This document shows positions 1-9,113 of a DNA stretch of 64,000 nucleotides, in pieces. The stretch is taken from contig CAZDGU010000002.1 of the NCBI GenBank assembly GCA_964505215.1, positions 1 through 64,000 of the forward strand, written 5' to 3'. The stretch's first letter is position 1. Every line of letters starts with the position of its first letter. The notes beneath the pieces are model-generated. The model was not told the DNA's origin and did not search any database. It saw only the letters and a list, made by a program, of their open reading frames with translations. The DNA is from Gracilimonas sp964505215. Its GTDB lineage: Bacteria > Bacteroidota > Rhodothermia > Balneolales > Balneolaceae. The position numbers were made by a program, and so were the translations under genes.

Positions 1-56
1 AGTAGCCTTTTAACAAATCATAATCCCTGCGCCGGTTATGCGGTAGGTCGTTATAC
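1..56 (+). other. 3' end of a partial attC recombination site
   Basis: The left edge ends in the word GGTCGTTATAC (47-56 region), with the core GTTATAC at 50-56. The same GGTCGTTAT word occurs at the end of the complete attC-like site at 771-779. I read this as the L'/R' end of the attC belonging to the cassette to the left, cut by the window edge. The 5' half of the site is outside the window, so its hairpin cannot be checked here. By inference the recombination point lies just after G50. Confidence 0.5.
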
Positions 57-129
57 CCACTACAATAATGGTTATCGCTTCCAGTTCTCTTCAGTAATAA
101 TTACATTCAGGTAAACTAACTCATTTATT

Positions 130-363
130 ATGATTACCGACTTTAAAGAGATCGAAAATTCCGCCTTAAATCTTGACCGGAAGAATAAAGCCCGCCTGGC
201 TGATAAATTATTACAAAGTATCCATGGCAAAATTGATCCTGAAATAGAACAGGCTTGGATTGATGAAGTTCAAAAGAGAAAAGAATCGCTTAAATCTGGC
301 GAAGCCTCCCTTCATTCGGCTACAGATGTTTTAAAAGAAGCGAGAAAACGTATTCAAAAGTGA
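130..363 (+). CDS. Antitoxin, addiction module component family (TIGR02574-like)
   Basis: This 77-residue, highly charged protein has the composition and length of the short antitoxins annotated as putative addiction module component (Unstab_antitox type). The middle carries the family-like stretch ARLADKLLQSIHG followed by DPEIEQAWIDEV, and the C-terminus is a basic helix (KEARKRIQK) of the sort that wraps its toxin. It would bind and neutralise the RelE/ParE-like toxin encoded next and repress the shared operon. Its stop overlaps the toxin start by four bases (GTGA), so the two are translationally coupled. No clear Shine-Dalgarno is seen before the ATG. Family assignment is by recognition, not by search. 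Confidence 0.85.
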   Translation: MITDFKEIENSALNLDRKNKARLADKLLQSIHGKIDPEIEQAWIDEVQKRKESLKSGEASLHSATDVLKEARKRIQK

Positions 364-650
364 CTATTAAATTTCATTCAGAAGCCAGAAAAGAATTCTT
401 TGAAACTTCGGAATACTACGAGGAGCAGGTTGTTGGCCTTGGGGATGATTTTATTAATGAAGTAGAAAAAGTTTTAGATGTCATTGAACAACAACCTTCA
501 TCCGGAACTAAAATTACAAAGACAGAACGAAGATTTTTGGTTTCCCGCTTTCCGTATGGAATCATTTACTCTGTAGAAGACGAGCTTATTACCATATTTG
601 CCGTCATGAATTTAAGGCGAAAACCAGGGTACTGGGAATCTCGAACCTAA
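360..650 (+). CDS. RelE/ParE-family toxin
   Basis: This 96-residue protein matches the type II toxin fold of the RelE/ParE superfamily: an N-terminal helical hairpin (FHSEARKEFFETSEYYEEQ), then the typical C-terminal beta-sheet run with RRFLVSRFPYGIIY and IFAVMNLRRKPGYW. Family members either cleave mRNA on the ribosome or poison gyrase; the sequence alone does not say which. It starts at GTG inside the stop of the antitoxin gene. It ends eight bases before the attC site begins, so it is the last gene of the cassette. Confidence 0.88.
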   Translation: MTIKFHSEARKEFFETSEYYEEQVVGLGDDFINEVEKVLDVIEQQPSSGTKITKTERRFLVSRFPYGIIYSVEDELITIFAVMNLRRKPGYWESRT

Positions 651-658
651 AACCGTGG

Positions 659-781
659 GTATAACAATGCGTTTCAAGCGGATTTTAACGTAGCCTGAGT
701 TGCCACTTAAAAGTTTTCGTGCGTTATTGCCGTTGTCATAAATCATCTTGTTAAAACCGCTTAAACGCCGGGTCGTTATGT
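659..781 (+). other. attC (59-base-element-like) recombination site
   Basis: The outer arms are near-perfect complements. The R''-L'' side has GTATAAC (659-665) and GCGTTTCAAGCGG (669-681). The L'-R' side has CCGCTTAAACGC (757-768) and GTTATGT (775-781). The L arms pair except for one unpaired C in GCGTTTCAAGCGG, the kind of extrahelical base that sets strand choice in attC folding. The 75 bases between the arms form the variable terminal structure. This geometry is characteristic of integron attC sites folded as single-stranded DNA and recognised by IntI. Confidence 0.75.
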
Positions 782-842
782 GCCCGGCCAGGCTTTCAGG
801 TTTTGTTTGTTTTGATCAGAGCTTTTTTGAGGTTCTCAGCTT

Positions 843-2192
843 TTGGGACATTTTCGCTATCTGTTTTTGAGCATTTCCCCTGAGATTCGCCAGTATTTTG
901 TGGAGAGTAATACCGATGGAAAACCCTTCAATAAAAATCAGCGTGATTTTGTAAATAAACGTTCCGAAAATCACTTTGAAACCCATCCTTTTGGCACAGA
1001 ACTGGATGTGTATAAAGAGCAGTACGAGTGGGCGGCTCATTCCATTTATCCCCAAAAAGTAGCGCAAGAAGCACCGCGCGTTATTGTAGGAGGTCCGGAG
1101 TGCAAGCAGCCGTACAGCGCATCGGTTCTAAATATTTCTGCCATGAGTTACGGCTCGTTAAGTGCCGCTGCGGTGCGTGCGTTAAACAAAGGGGCCAAAA
1201 TGGGCAGCTTTTTTCATGATACCGGAGAAGGCGGCATATCTTCATATCATTTAGAATATGGCGCCGATTTAGTGTGGGAAATTGGTTCGGGTTATTTTGG
1301 ATGCCGAACCCACGACGGCAGCTTCAATCCCGATCTGTTCCAAGAAAAAGCACGTAAACCGAAAGTTAAAATGATTGAGATTAAGCTTTCTCAGGGTGCC
1401 AAACCGGGACACAGAGGCGTGCTTCCGGCTATTAAAAATACCAAGGAAATTGCCGAAATCCGTGGAGTTAAACCACATACCAAAGTTGTTTCTCCCGCTT
1501 ATCATAAAGCCTTTTCTGATGCAGAAGGACTCTTAAATTTTGTGCAGCAGCTGCGGAAGCTCTCGGGAGGAAAGCCCGTAGGATTTAAGCTTTGCATTGG
1601 CATTAAGCAGGAATTCACCGACATCTGCAAAGCCATGATAAAAACTAACATAAAACCGGATTTTATAACCATAGACGGTGGCGAAGGCGGAACCGGTGCG
1701 GCCCCTATCGAGTTTTCAGATTCTATTGGCATGCCATTGGAAGAAGCACTCGTTTTTGTTACTGATTCGCTGAATGGATTCGGCTTGAAGGAAGAAATAC
1801 GGATTATTGCTTCCGGAAAAATCATTACCTCTTTTGATATTATCCGAGCCATGGCGCTGGGTGCCGACATTTGTAACAGCGCCCGGGGAATGATGTTTGC
1901 CTTGGGTTGCATTCAGGCTTTAAAATGCGATACCAACGAGTGCCCAACCGGCATTACCACGCACAATCCAAACCTCACGCGCGGACTGGTAGTAAAAGAT
2001 AAAGCCGAACGGGTTAAAAACTTTCAGCAACAAACCGTTCGATCAGCAGGTGAACTTTTGGCAGGAATGGGCTTTACCGAATTTAGTCAGCTAAAACGTT
2101 CTCACATCAACAAAAGAACAGAACCGGAAACCTTCCAAACCTTTGAGGAAATTTACCCCTCGGTTAAAAAAGGAGCTTTCATCAGCTCTTGA
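843..2192 (+). pseudogene. FMN-binding glutamate synthase family protein, 5'-truncated
   Basis: This frame encodes 449 residues of the central and FMN-binding domains of a glutamate-synthase-like protein. The glycine-rich phosphate loop GGEGGTGAAP is present, and the cysteine set in GCIQALKCDTNECPTGI has the C-x5-C-x4-C spacing of the 3Fe-4S site of GltB. Family members usually start with a membrane-proximal stretch of roughly 60 residues, which is missing. Reading starts at a weak TTG because an in-frame TGA lies at 828-830. In another frame, 818-844 encodes RAFLRFSAF, which resembles the expected residues before GHFRY, so a one-base shift sits near 845. Upstream of that the attC begins almost at once. 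I treat the gene as truncated and probably non-functional. Confidence 0.75.
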
Positions 2193-2537
2193 GTGGTGTT
2201 TTTCTTTACTATTTGTAAAGAATCCGACTTCCGGCTTATAAGTGTAGCATCTTTTTTTAATTATGCATTTGAGCCGAAGGTTCAGGCAAAACAAAACTAC
2301 CCAAATCCCTTCAACCCAACTACCACCATTTACTATCATCTGCCTAAAGCGGAAAATGTGACGATGAAGGTTTTTAACGTAATGGGGCGGCATGTGGCTA
2401 CTTTGGTAAATCAAAAGCAACAGGTGGGCGAACATCAGGTTACTTTTAATGCTAAAAACTTAGCCAGTGGAATATACTTTTATCAAATTAAAACCGCCCA
2501 ATTTTCCCAAACCAAAAAAATGATGCTTATAAAGTAG
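2193..2537 (+). pseudogene. Orphan C-terminal sorting domain of a secreted protein
   Basis: From about 2275 the frame encodes a complete C-terminal sorting domain: NYPNPFNPTTTIYYHLP, then VFNVMGRHVATLV, the FNAKNLASGIYFYQI core, and KKMMLIK at the end. Such domains are normally the last 80 residues of much larger proteins exported by type IX-like secretion. Here there is no signal peptide and no catalytic or adhesive domain, and the frame opens directly at the stop of the preceding broken gene. It is best read as the 3' remnant of a deleted gene. The GTG at 2193 is unlikely to be a real start. Confidence 0.65.
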
Positions 2538-2551
2538 TATTAAAACAAAAA

Positions 2552-2582
2552 ACCGGATAGCGAAATTTCTTCACTATCCGGT
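2552..2582 (-). terminator. Intrinsic terminator for typA, possibly bidirectional
   Basis: The arms ACCGGATAG (2552-2560) and CTATCCGGT (2574-2582) pair perfectly, and the inner GAA/TTC extends the stem. On the minus strand the hairpin is followed by a T-rich run (read from AAAACAAAAAA before 2552), so it fits termination of typA, whose stop is 42 bases away. It also lies just after the orphan sorting domain on the plus strand. Confidence 0.7.
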
Positions 2583-2623
2583 ATTAATTACTGATTTACT
2601 TTTTGTTGCTATTCCTGCAACGA

Positions 2624-4444
2624 CTAAACGCCGGCTTTTTTCTTTTCTGCGCGTTTGCGGTCGTTGTGATCGAGGAAGGTTTTGCGGATGCGCAGGCTTT
2701 TTGGAGTTACTTCCAGCAGTTCATCATTATCAATAAATTCAATGCACTGCTCCAGGCTTAGCTTGCGCACTTGGTTTAGTTTTACAGAATCGGCCGTTTG
2801 TGTGGCGCGGTGGTTGGTCAGGTTTTTCTTTTTAACCACGTTTACCACCATGTCATCACTGCGTTTGTTAACTCCTACAACCTGTCCCATATACACCGGG
2901 TCTCCGGGCACTACAAAAAACTCACCGCGATCTTGCACGCCTTCCAGCGCGTAGCCGGTGACATCACCCTGCTCAAGAGCAATTAATGCACCTCGATTTC
3001 TTCCGGGAATTTCTCCCGCATATGGCTCATATTGATCAAACTGCTGGTGCATAATACCTGTACCGCGCGTTTCGGTAAGCATTTCGCCTCTAAAACCAAT
3101 CAAGCCGCGCGAAGGCACTCGAAATACAATTCGGTTATTCTCGCCTTCCTGACTCATAGAAGCCATAATTCCTTTTCGCTTCTGCAGGTTGTCAATCACC
3201 CGGTTGCTGTAATCGGTATGCACATCAACCACCACTTCTTCTACCGGCTCGTGCTTCACACCATCAATTTCTTTGAAAAGCACTTCGGGACGAGAAACAG
3301 AAAATTCAAATCCTTCACGGCGCATCGTTTCAATCAAAATAGCCATTTGCAGCTCACCCCGACCCGACACTTTAAAAATATCAGGACTTTCGGTAGGCTC
3401 TACAATCATAGCCACATTGGTTTTTGTCTCTTTATACAGGCGATCTTTTATCTGGTTTGATGTTACATAATCACCTTCCTTTCCGGCAAAAGGAGAGTTA
3501 TTTACCCGGAAGTACATGGCAATAGTGGGCTGATCTAAATCCACGTATTGCAGTGGTGTCATATCTGAAGTATCCGTGAGCGTGTCGCCAATATTTACCT
3601 CTTCATATCCGGCTAACGCAATGATATCACCGGCGTGGGCTTCTTCAACCGGCTCGCGCTGCAAGCCGTTAAAGGTAAATAATTTTGTGGTACGCGCCTT
3701 TTCTTTAACCTCGCCTTTACCGTCCATTAAAGCTACTTCCTGGCCAACTTTAATAGTGCCTTGTTCAATACGGCCCACGGCAATTCGGCCTACATAGTCG
3801 TTCCAGTCAATACTGCTTACCAACATCTTGAACTTGGCATCTGTGTCATGGTCGGGCGCCGGAACATGATCTACTATTTTATTAAGCAGCGGAGAGATAT
3901 CTACATTTTCATCTTCCAGCTCATCTTTGGCAATTCCTTCTTTGGCTATGGCATAAAGCACCGGAAAATCTAACTGCTCGTTCGTGGCATCCAGCATCAC
4001 GAAAAGGTCAAAAATCTCATCCAGAACGGCATCCGGCCGTGCGTCTTTTCGATCAATTTTATTGATAACTACAATGGGCTGATATCCAAGGCTTAGCGAT
4101 TTTCTAAGCACAAATTTGGTTTGCGGCAGCGGGCCTTCGGCAGCATCTACCAATAAAATTACCCCATTTACCATTTTAAGCACGCGCTCTACTTCTCCGC
4201 CAAAGTCGGCGTGACCGGGAGTATCTACAATGTTAATTTTGGTGCCGTTCCAGTTAACCGCCGTGTTTTTAGAGCTGATGGTAATCCCCCGCTCTCGTTC
4301 CAGGTCGCCGGAGTCCATTACGCGGTCTTCTACTTCCTGATGTTCTTTAAACGTACCGCTTTGTTTTAAAATTTGATTAACAAGGGTCGTTTTGCCATGA
4401 TCTACGTGAGCAATAATGGCTATATTTCTTAAATCTTGTGGCAT
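2624..4444 (-). CDS. typA: Translational GTPase TypA/BipA
   Basis: TypA is a ribosome-associated GTPase of the EF-G family involved in late 50S assembly and stress adaptation. The 606-residue protein shows the G1 loop AHVDHGKTT (12-20), RGIT (52-55), DTPGH (74-78) and NKID motifs, followed by EF-G-like domains and the C-terminal TypA-specific region (GALIALEQGDVTGYALEG). I chose the ATG at 4444 because the family begins at the equivalent of MPQDLRNIAIIAHVDHGK. An in-frame ATG 63 bases further upstream would add 21 basic residues that the family lacks. The gene stands alone and has a terminator downstream. Confidence 0.96.
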   Translation of the reverse strand: MPQDLRNIAIIAHVDHGKTTLVNQILKQSGTFKEHQEVEDRVMDSGDLERERGITISSKNTAVNWNGTKINIVDTPGHADFGGEVERVLKMVNGVILLVDAAEGPLPQTKFVLRKSLSLGYQPIVVINKIDRKDARPDAVLDEIFDLFVMLDATNEQLDFPVLYAIAKEGIAKDELEDENVDISPLLNKIVDHVPAPDHDTDAKFKMLVSSIDWNDYVGRIAVGRIEQGTIKVGQEVALMDGKGEVKEKARTTKLFTFNGLQREPVEEAHAGDIIALAGYEEVNIGDTLTDTSDMTPLQYVDLDQPTIAMYFRVNNSPFAGKEGDYVTSNQIKDRLYKETKTNVAMIVEPTESPDIFKVSGRGELQMAILIETMRREGFEFSVSRPEVLFKEIDGVKHEPVEEVVVDVHTDYSNRVIDNLQKRKGIMASMSQEGENNRIVFRVPSRGLIGFRGEMLTETRGTGIMHQQFDQYEPYAGEIPGRNRGALIALEQGDVTGYALEGVQDRGEFFVVPGDPVYMGQVVGVNKRSDDMVVNVVKKKNLTNHRATQTADSVKLNQVRKLSLEQCIEFIDNDELLEVTPKSLRIRKTFLDHNDRKRAEKKKAGV

Positions 4445-4732
4445 TAGGTGTATTATATTAAAATGGAATTCTCTTCTTGGCTGACGTTTTTTCTTATTTC
4501 GCTCCAAAAAAGTTGAGAGCCTTAAATATACAGGTATTTTGAGGAATTAGTTATTAATTAATTCATAATAAATGCAAGCCGTCTATTATAACAACGTGTG
4601 CGCAGTTTGGGTTCAATAATACTTCACCCCTTGTTATTCAAATACCTTTAAGGACTATAAAATCTTTGGATAATTTTGTTATTTTTGAAGTTACTCTACT
4701 CATTTCATTCTTAAAGTTTTAGCTACCATTGT

Positions 4733-5431
4733 ATGCCTGCACCTTCTGATACCCAAAAGCCAAATGCTGCTCCTGTACGCGAAAACAAAATTCACCGAAT
4801 TACGATTACCGTATTATTGATTCTGATGCTGGGGCAGGGCGTCTTTTTAGCTATTGAGCAAAACTTTACAGCTTTATTTCCGGTAACGCTCATTATTCTT
4901 ACCATGTTTTCGCCCATTATTTTCAGAAAAAGACTGCAAATGGAACTGCCGGCAGAGTTCCACCTTACCGCTGTTCTCTTTACGTTCGCTGCTTTGTATT
5001 TGGGTGAAATCCAAAGCTTTTATGAGCGATTTTGGTGGTGGGATATGGCTCTGCACACCACAGCCGGCTTACTGCTTGGCGTAGTCGGGTTTTTGCTTGT
5101 CTATATTCTAAACGAGTCAGATCGGGTATCTGTGCACCTGACCGATGGCTTTATTGCATTTTTTGCCTTCACCTTTGCCGTAATGATGGGTACTTTTTGG
5201 GAAATTTTTGAATTTTCTATGGACCAGATTTTTGGCTTGAATATGCAAAAACCCATGCTGGGCGACCCATCCGGCCTCACCGATACCATGTGGGATATGA
5301 TTGTAAATGCCCTTGGTGCAGCCTTTATTTCGCTTTTGGGCTGGCGCTATCTAAAGCTGGGCGAATCCTTTTTTATGAAAAAATGGATTCGAACATTCAT
5401 TAGAAAAAATCCCGGCTGGTTTACTAAATAG
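4733..5431 (+). CDS. DUF2238/YjdF-like integral membrane protein
   Basis: This 232-residue protein has about six hydrophobic segments after a polar 20-residue N-terminus. Conserved-looking loops include WWWDMALHTTAG, GTFWEIFEFSMD and GLTDTMWDMIVNALGA, which match the DUF2238 (YjdF) family of inner-membrane proteins. The acidic residues inside or next to membrane segments (WWD, WEIFE, DTMWD) suggest ion or metal handling, but the function of the family is not established. A basic C-terminal tail (KKWIRTFIRK) is probably cytoplasmic. It ends seven bases from a convergent porin-like gene. Confidence 0.8.
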   Translation: MPAPSDTQKPNAAPVRENKIHRITITVLLILMLGQGVFLAIEQNFTALFPVTLIILTMFSPIIFRKRLQMELPAEFHLTAVLFTFAALYLGEIQSFYERFWWWDMALHTTAGLLLGVVGFLLVYILNESDRVSVHLTDGFIAFFAFTFAVMMGTFWEIFEFSMDQIFGLNMQKPMLGDPSGLTDTMWDMIVNALGAAFISLLGWRYLKLGESFFMKKWIRTFIRKNPGWFTK

Positions 5432-5437
5432 CTACTT

Positions 5438-6502
5438 TTAAAACCGAACTTCTCCAATCACCCCAACTCGATGAAAATCGGCTAAGGGTGAATCTTGATA
5501 GCCATAATCCAGAATTATTTTAGAGCGATTCTCAAACACATAGGCTATACCTGCAGAGCCTTCTCTAACCGTTCGCACGTCTAAATCTACGTTGTATAAT
5601 TCTTCGGCACGGAGGGTAAGCGATACCGGATATTTCTTTAGGGGTTGAAGTTCTCCAAAGGCACTCCATCCCTGTAATTGGTATGCTTTATTGGTGATTG
5701 GATGCAAATATCTCGCCTGCCCGTCTCCTACCGAATTAAAAGCCTGCACAACTAAGTTAAATTGTTGTGATTCGTAGGTTAAGGCTGCACCTATGAGCTC
5801 AAAATCAGGATTAAATTCAGCATTTCCTTTTCCATAAGCACCAAAAAACGTGGTTTGAATGCCGGGAAAAGCCTCTAAAAGCGGACGAAGCGAAAGCCGG
5901 GCTTCAATCAATTTATTATTGTTTTTTTCGATAGCTGAATAACCGCCTCCGTTATAAACTCCAATAGCAAAGCTGCCAAATTTACCCGCATTCGATTTCA
6001 GTCCGTCCATATCCAGCTGCTCGCCTAAACCCGTTTCAAAGTTCACCCCATAATCTGCAGAAGACAGAAATTTATTTTGATCTAAAAACATACTTTTCTG
6101 TGCTCTATAGTCATTTACTTTCTGCTCAAAGCCAATCCAGGGCCTGCCTACAACACCGCCTGAAAAGGACATTTTACTGAAAAATCCTGATGCCTTAACA
6201 TCATATTTCACATACGCATATTTTAGGCGCAGCTCAATATCTCCGGCACCGTCCCCTTCTTCATCAATCGATACATCTTGAGTTACACGCACCCCAACCT
6301 GTTCCGAAAGTTGCCCTCTGAAATTGACGTATCCGCGCTTTATAGAAAAGCGGTTTTCATAGTCATCATCCTGCATGGCATGTTCAAACGAAAGAAACAG
6401 CTGGCCGTCTATCTCCACATTCCGATTGATTTGCTGCGCAAAAGCAGAAACATTAAACAGTAAAAGAAAAAGAATTATTGTAGCAGGTAATTTTAAATTC
6501 AT
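5438..6502 (-). CDS. Porin-like outer-membrane beta-barrel protein
   Basis: A 354-residue secreted protein with a clear signal peptide (MNLKLPATIILFLLLFN, cleavage after AFAQ). The mature part alternates short amphipathic strands with polar turns and closes in VGVIGEVRF, a typical outer-membrane terminal strand with an aromatic last residue. The N-terminal motif around RFSIKRGYVNFRGQL resembles phosphate-selective porins of the OprO/OprP type, including the GRPWIGFEQ turn. It is likely a passive or anion-selective porin. Substrate cannot be read from the sequence. It is a monocistronic gene divergent from the TonB receptor. Confidence 0.75.
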   Translation of the reverse strand: MNLKLPATIILFLLLFNVSAFAQQINRNVEIDGQLFLSFEHAMQDDDYENRFSIKRGYVNFRGQLSEQVGVRVTQDVSIDEEGDGAGDIELRLKYAYVKYDVKASGFFSKMSFSGGVVGRPWIGFEQKVNDYRAQKSMFLDQNKFLSSADYGVNFETGLGEQLDMDGLKSNAGKFGSFAIGVYNGGGYSAIEKNNNKLIEARLSLRPLLEAFPGIQTTFFGAYGKGNAEFNPDFELIGAALTYESQQFNLVVQAFNSVGDGQARYLHPITNKAYQLQGWSAFGELQPLKKYPVSLTLRAEELYNVDLDVRTVREGSAGIAYVFENRSKIILDYGYQDSPLADFHRVGVIGEVRF

Positions 6503-6728
6503 ACGATTTGTTATTGGCTGTGCTCAGTAATTGCTAAAAGGTAACAGTACTAAACAAAACCTGTAAAAGATTTTATTTATAAGTTTGGTGCGCTTATCGG
6601 TCAAAATATTATTCTCTAAATAGGAGAAGAGTATATTTATGAAACAAGCACCACAGCTCAGCAATCCGTTAGGAACGATATTTAGCATCTTAACGGTTGT
6701 TTTCCTTTGCCCTCACCTGCAAAGTTTA

Positions 6729-9113
6729 ATGAGACTATTCTTCATGAGACCTTTTTTAACTTCTCTATTTTTGATTTTTGTTCTGCTTAGTGCTAACGGT
6801 TTAGCTCAAACTACCGGAACCATTACCGGCCACGTTACCGATGCCAAAACCGGCGAGCCTCTGATTGGAGCCACCGTTATTATTGAAGGAACGGATCTGG
6901 GAAGCGCCACCAATATTGAGGGGCGCTACACCATCAATAATATTCCCACCAAAACTTATAACGTGAAGGCTTCTTTTGTGGGCTTTATTGCACAAACTCG
7001 TTTTAACGTGGTAGTACGTTCGGAGGGAAATATTGATCTCAACTTTAATCTGCAAGAAGATTTGCAGGAGCTGGATGAAGTCACGGTAACGCCCAATCCC
7101 TTTCAAAAAGAAGAAACTACGCCGCTTTCCATACAAAAATTCAGCCAGGAAGAAATTGCGGCTTATCCCGGCGGTAACAATGATATTGCGAAAGTGGTGC
7201 AGTCGCTGCCCGGCGTTTCCGGCTCAACCGCAGGGTTTCGGAATGATGTGATTATCAGAGGCGGTGCTCCTAACGAAAATGTGTATTATCTGGATGGTAT
7301 TCCTATCCCCGACATCAACCACTTCTCAACTCAGGGCAGTGCGGGCGGTCCGGTTGGCCTGCTTAATGTTTCCTTTTTTGAAGGTGTATCGCTAACGGCC
7401 AGTGCTTTTGCTGCAGAATATGACAACGTGCTTTCAGGTGTGCTTCAGTTCAATCAACGCACCGGAAATGACCGCGAATTTAATGGAAACCTGAGAGTAG
7501 GCTCCAGCGAGGCGGCGCTTACGGTTGAAGGTCCTCTTTTTAAAGGAGATCGTGCAGAGGCCAAAACCACCTACATTGCATCCGTTCGGCGCTCCTATTT
7601 ACAGCTGCTTTTTAAAAGCATTGGTCTCCCTTTTTTGCCTGATTATTGGGATTATCAGTTCAAAGTAAATCACCGCATTAACAAGCATAACTCTATTTAT
7701 GTAACCGGCGTGGGATCTATTGATGATCTGTCTATCAACGAAATGGACGATTATGATGCAGAGCAGTTAGCCATACAGAATCAAATTCCCGTAATAAATC
7801 AGAATAGCAATACGGTGGGCGTGGGCTGGAGGCGCCAATTTAAAGATAACACCGGTTTTATGAATACCGTAATCAGTAATAACACACTGGGGAATAATTT
7901 TTACCGATATCGTGATAACGTGAATGAATCGGGATTGTATTTAAAGAATGAATCACGAGAAACGGAAACCCATTTGCGGTATAAAGTGACCAAATTTATT
8001 GATAACTGGACGCTTACCGGCGGCTTTAACATCATCAACTCCGATTATAGCAACAAGACTGAAGACCTGATTAACAGCCGGCAATTCAATACCGATCTTA
8101 ACTTTTTTCGATACGGAATTTATGGGCAGACTTCAGGCCAGTTTTTTAGAAATCGCCTGAGTTTGTCTTTAGGATTACGAGCCGATGGAAACACATTTAC
8201 ACATTCCGGAAATGAGATTTACCGCACGCTCAGCCCAAGATTTTCGCTTTCCTACAACCTCACCCCAAATCAAAAATGGACCTTGAATTCTTCTGTTGGT
8301 CGATATTATAAAATTCTGCCTTATACCACGCTTGGCTTTCAAGACAACAGCGGTGCCTTTACCAACAAAAATACAGAGTATATCCGCAGTGATCATGCCG
8401 TGCTTGGGCTGGAATATTTGGTATCTGAACGTGCCCGGATTTCTGCCGAGGGATTTTTCAAATGGTATGATGATTATCCCATTTCTACCACCGACAGCGT
8501 TTCGTTAGCCAACAAAGGCGGCGATTATGCGGTAATTGGAAGTGAATCTGTGCGTAGCATGGGTGAAGGGCGAGCGTACGGCGTTGAGCTTTTATATCAG
8601 CAAAAATTTACCGGTAAGTTTTATGGCGTAGCCGCTATCACTTTTTATAAAAGCGAATTCACCAACCTGCTGGATGGAGCATATAAATCGGCTGTTTGGG
8701 ATAACAGCGTACTTGTTTCGCTGCTTGGCGGCTATAAATTTGGCAATAACTGGGAAGTGAGCGGGCGTTACCGTTATTTAGGATCATCGCCGTATGCACC
8801 GGTTGACAAACCAAAAACACTGCAAAATTATCCGGCTGTTTTCCGTGATTATAATCGTTTGGGCAGCGTTCAGCTGGATGCGCTCAGCCAGCTTGATATT
8901 CGGGTTGATAAGAAATTTAACTTTCCCAACCTCAGCCTTGATGTGTACATCGAAATCCAAAATGCACTGTTGCAAACCGAGCCGTCTGAACCTCGTTACG
9001 GCTTAAAGCGTGATGAAAACGGGGAAATTATAAAGCCCGAAAGTCTGGTGCAGGTAAACTTAAATGAAGACGCCAGTGTTTTACCTTCGGTTGGACTTGT
9101 ACTAAATTTTTAG
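6729..9113 (+). CDS. TonB-dependent receptor with CarboxypepD_reg-like N-terminal domain
   Basis: This is an outer-membrane active transporter of about 794 residues. It has a signal peptide (RPFLTSLFLIFVLLSANG), then an N-terminal carboxypeptidase-regulatory-like fold (GTITGHVTDAKTGEPLIGAT), a plug domain with RNDVIIRGGAPNENVYYLDG, and a long beta-barrel ending VGLVLNF. The architecture is that of SusC/CirA-type receptors. An upstream in-frame ATG at 6639 would add 30 unlikely residues, so I prefer ATG 6729 or 6744, where the signal peptide starts. No SusD-like lipoprotein follows, so the ligand is open. The last four bases overlap the convergent ybbR-like gene. Confidence 0.92.
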   Translation: MRLFFMRPFLTSLFLIFVLLSANGLAQTTGTITGHVTDAKTGEPLIGATVIIEGTDLGSATNIEGRYTINNIPTKTYNVKASFVGFIAQTRFNVVVRSEGNIDLNFNLQEDLQELDEVTVTPNPFQKEETTPLSIQKFSQEEIAAYPGGNNDIAKVVQSLPGVSGSTAGFRNDVIIRGGAPNENVYYLDGIPIPDINHFSTQGSAGGPVGLLNVSFFEGVSLTASAFAAEYDNVLSGVLQFNQRTGNDREFNGNLRVGSSEAALTVEGPLFKGDRAEAKTTYIASVRRSYLQLLFKSIGLPFLPDYWDYQFKVNHRINKHNSIYVTGVGSIDDLSINEMDDYDAEQLAIQNQIPVINQNSNTVGVGWRRQFKDNTGFMNTVISNNTLGNNFYRYRDNVNESGLYLKNESRETETHLRYKVTKFIDNWTLTGGFNIINSDYSNKTEDLINSRQFNTDLNFFRYGIYGQTSGQFFRNRLSLSLGLRADGNTFTHSGNEIYRTLSPRFSLSYNLTPNQKWTLNSSVGRYYKILPYTTLGFQDNSGAFTNKNTEYIRSDHAVLGLEYLVSERARISAEGFFKWYDDYPISTTDSVSLANKGGDYAVIGSESVRSMGEGRAYGVELLYQQKFTGKFYGVAAITFYKSEFTNLLDGAYKSAVWDNSVLVSLLGGYKFGNNWEVSGRYRYLGSSPYAPVDKPKTLQNYPAVFRDYNRLGSVQLDALSQLDIRVDKKFNFPNLSLDVYIEIQNALLQTEPSEPRYGLKRDENGEIIKPESLVQVNLNEDASVLPSVGLVLNF

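Larger units (their letters stand above)
51..775 (+). mobile_element. Integron-type gene cassette carrying a toxin-antitoxin pair
   Basis: A unit of about 725 bases lies between two GTTAT cores (50-54 and 775-779), each inside the shared word GGTCGTTAT. It holds one promoter-less-looking two-gene operon followed by a long imperfect palindrome, which is the normal layout of an integron gene cassette. Toxin-antitoxin genes are known cargo of sedentary chromosomal integrons, where they are thought to stabilise the array. No integrase gene (intI) or attI is visible, so the array either starts left of the window or is an integrase-less cluster of attC sites. Confidence 0.65.

Noticed and set aside
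1502..1912. Long open frame on the minus strand inside the glutamate-synthase-like gene
   Set aside because: It is antisense to a clearly coding frame, has no recognisable protein features and reflects codon bias of the sense gene.
4586..4605. TATAACAACGTG, resembling the left arm of an attC site
   Set aside because: No matching right arm or GTTAT core follows within a plausible distance, and the region is a simple gap between typA and a membrane-protein gene.
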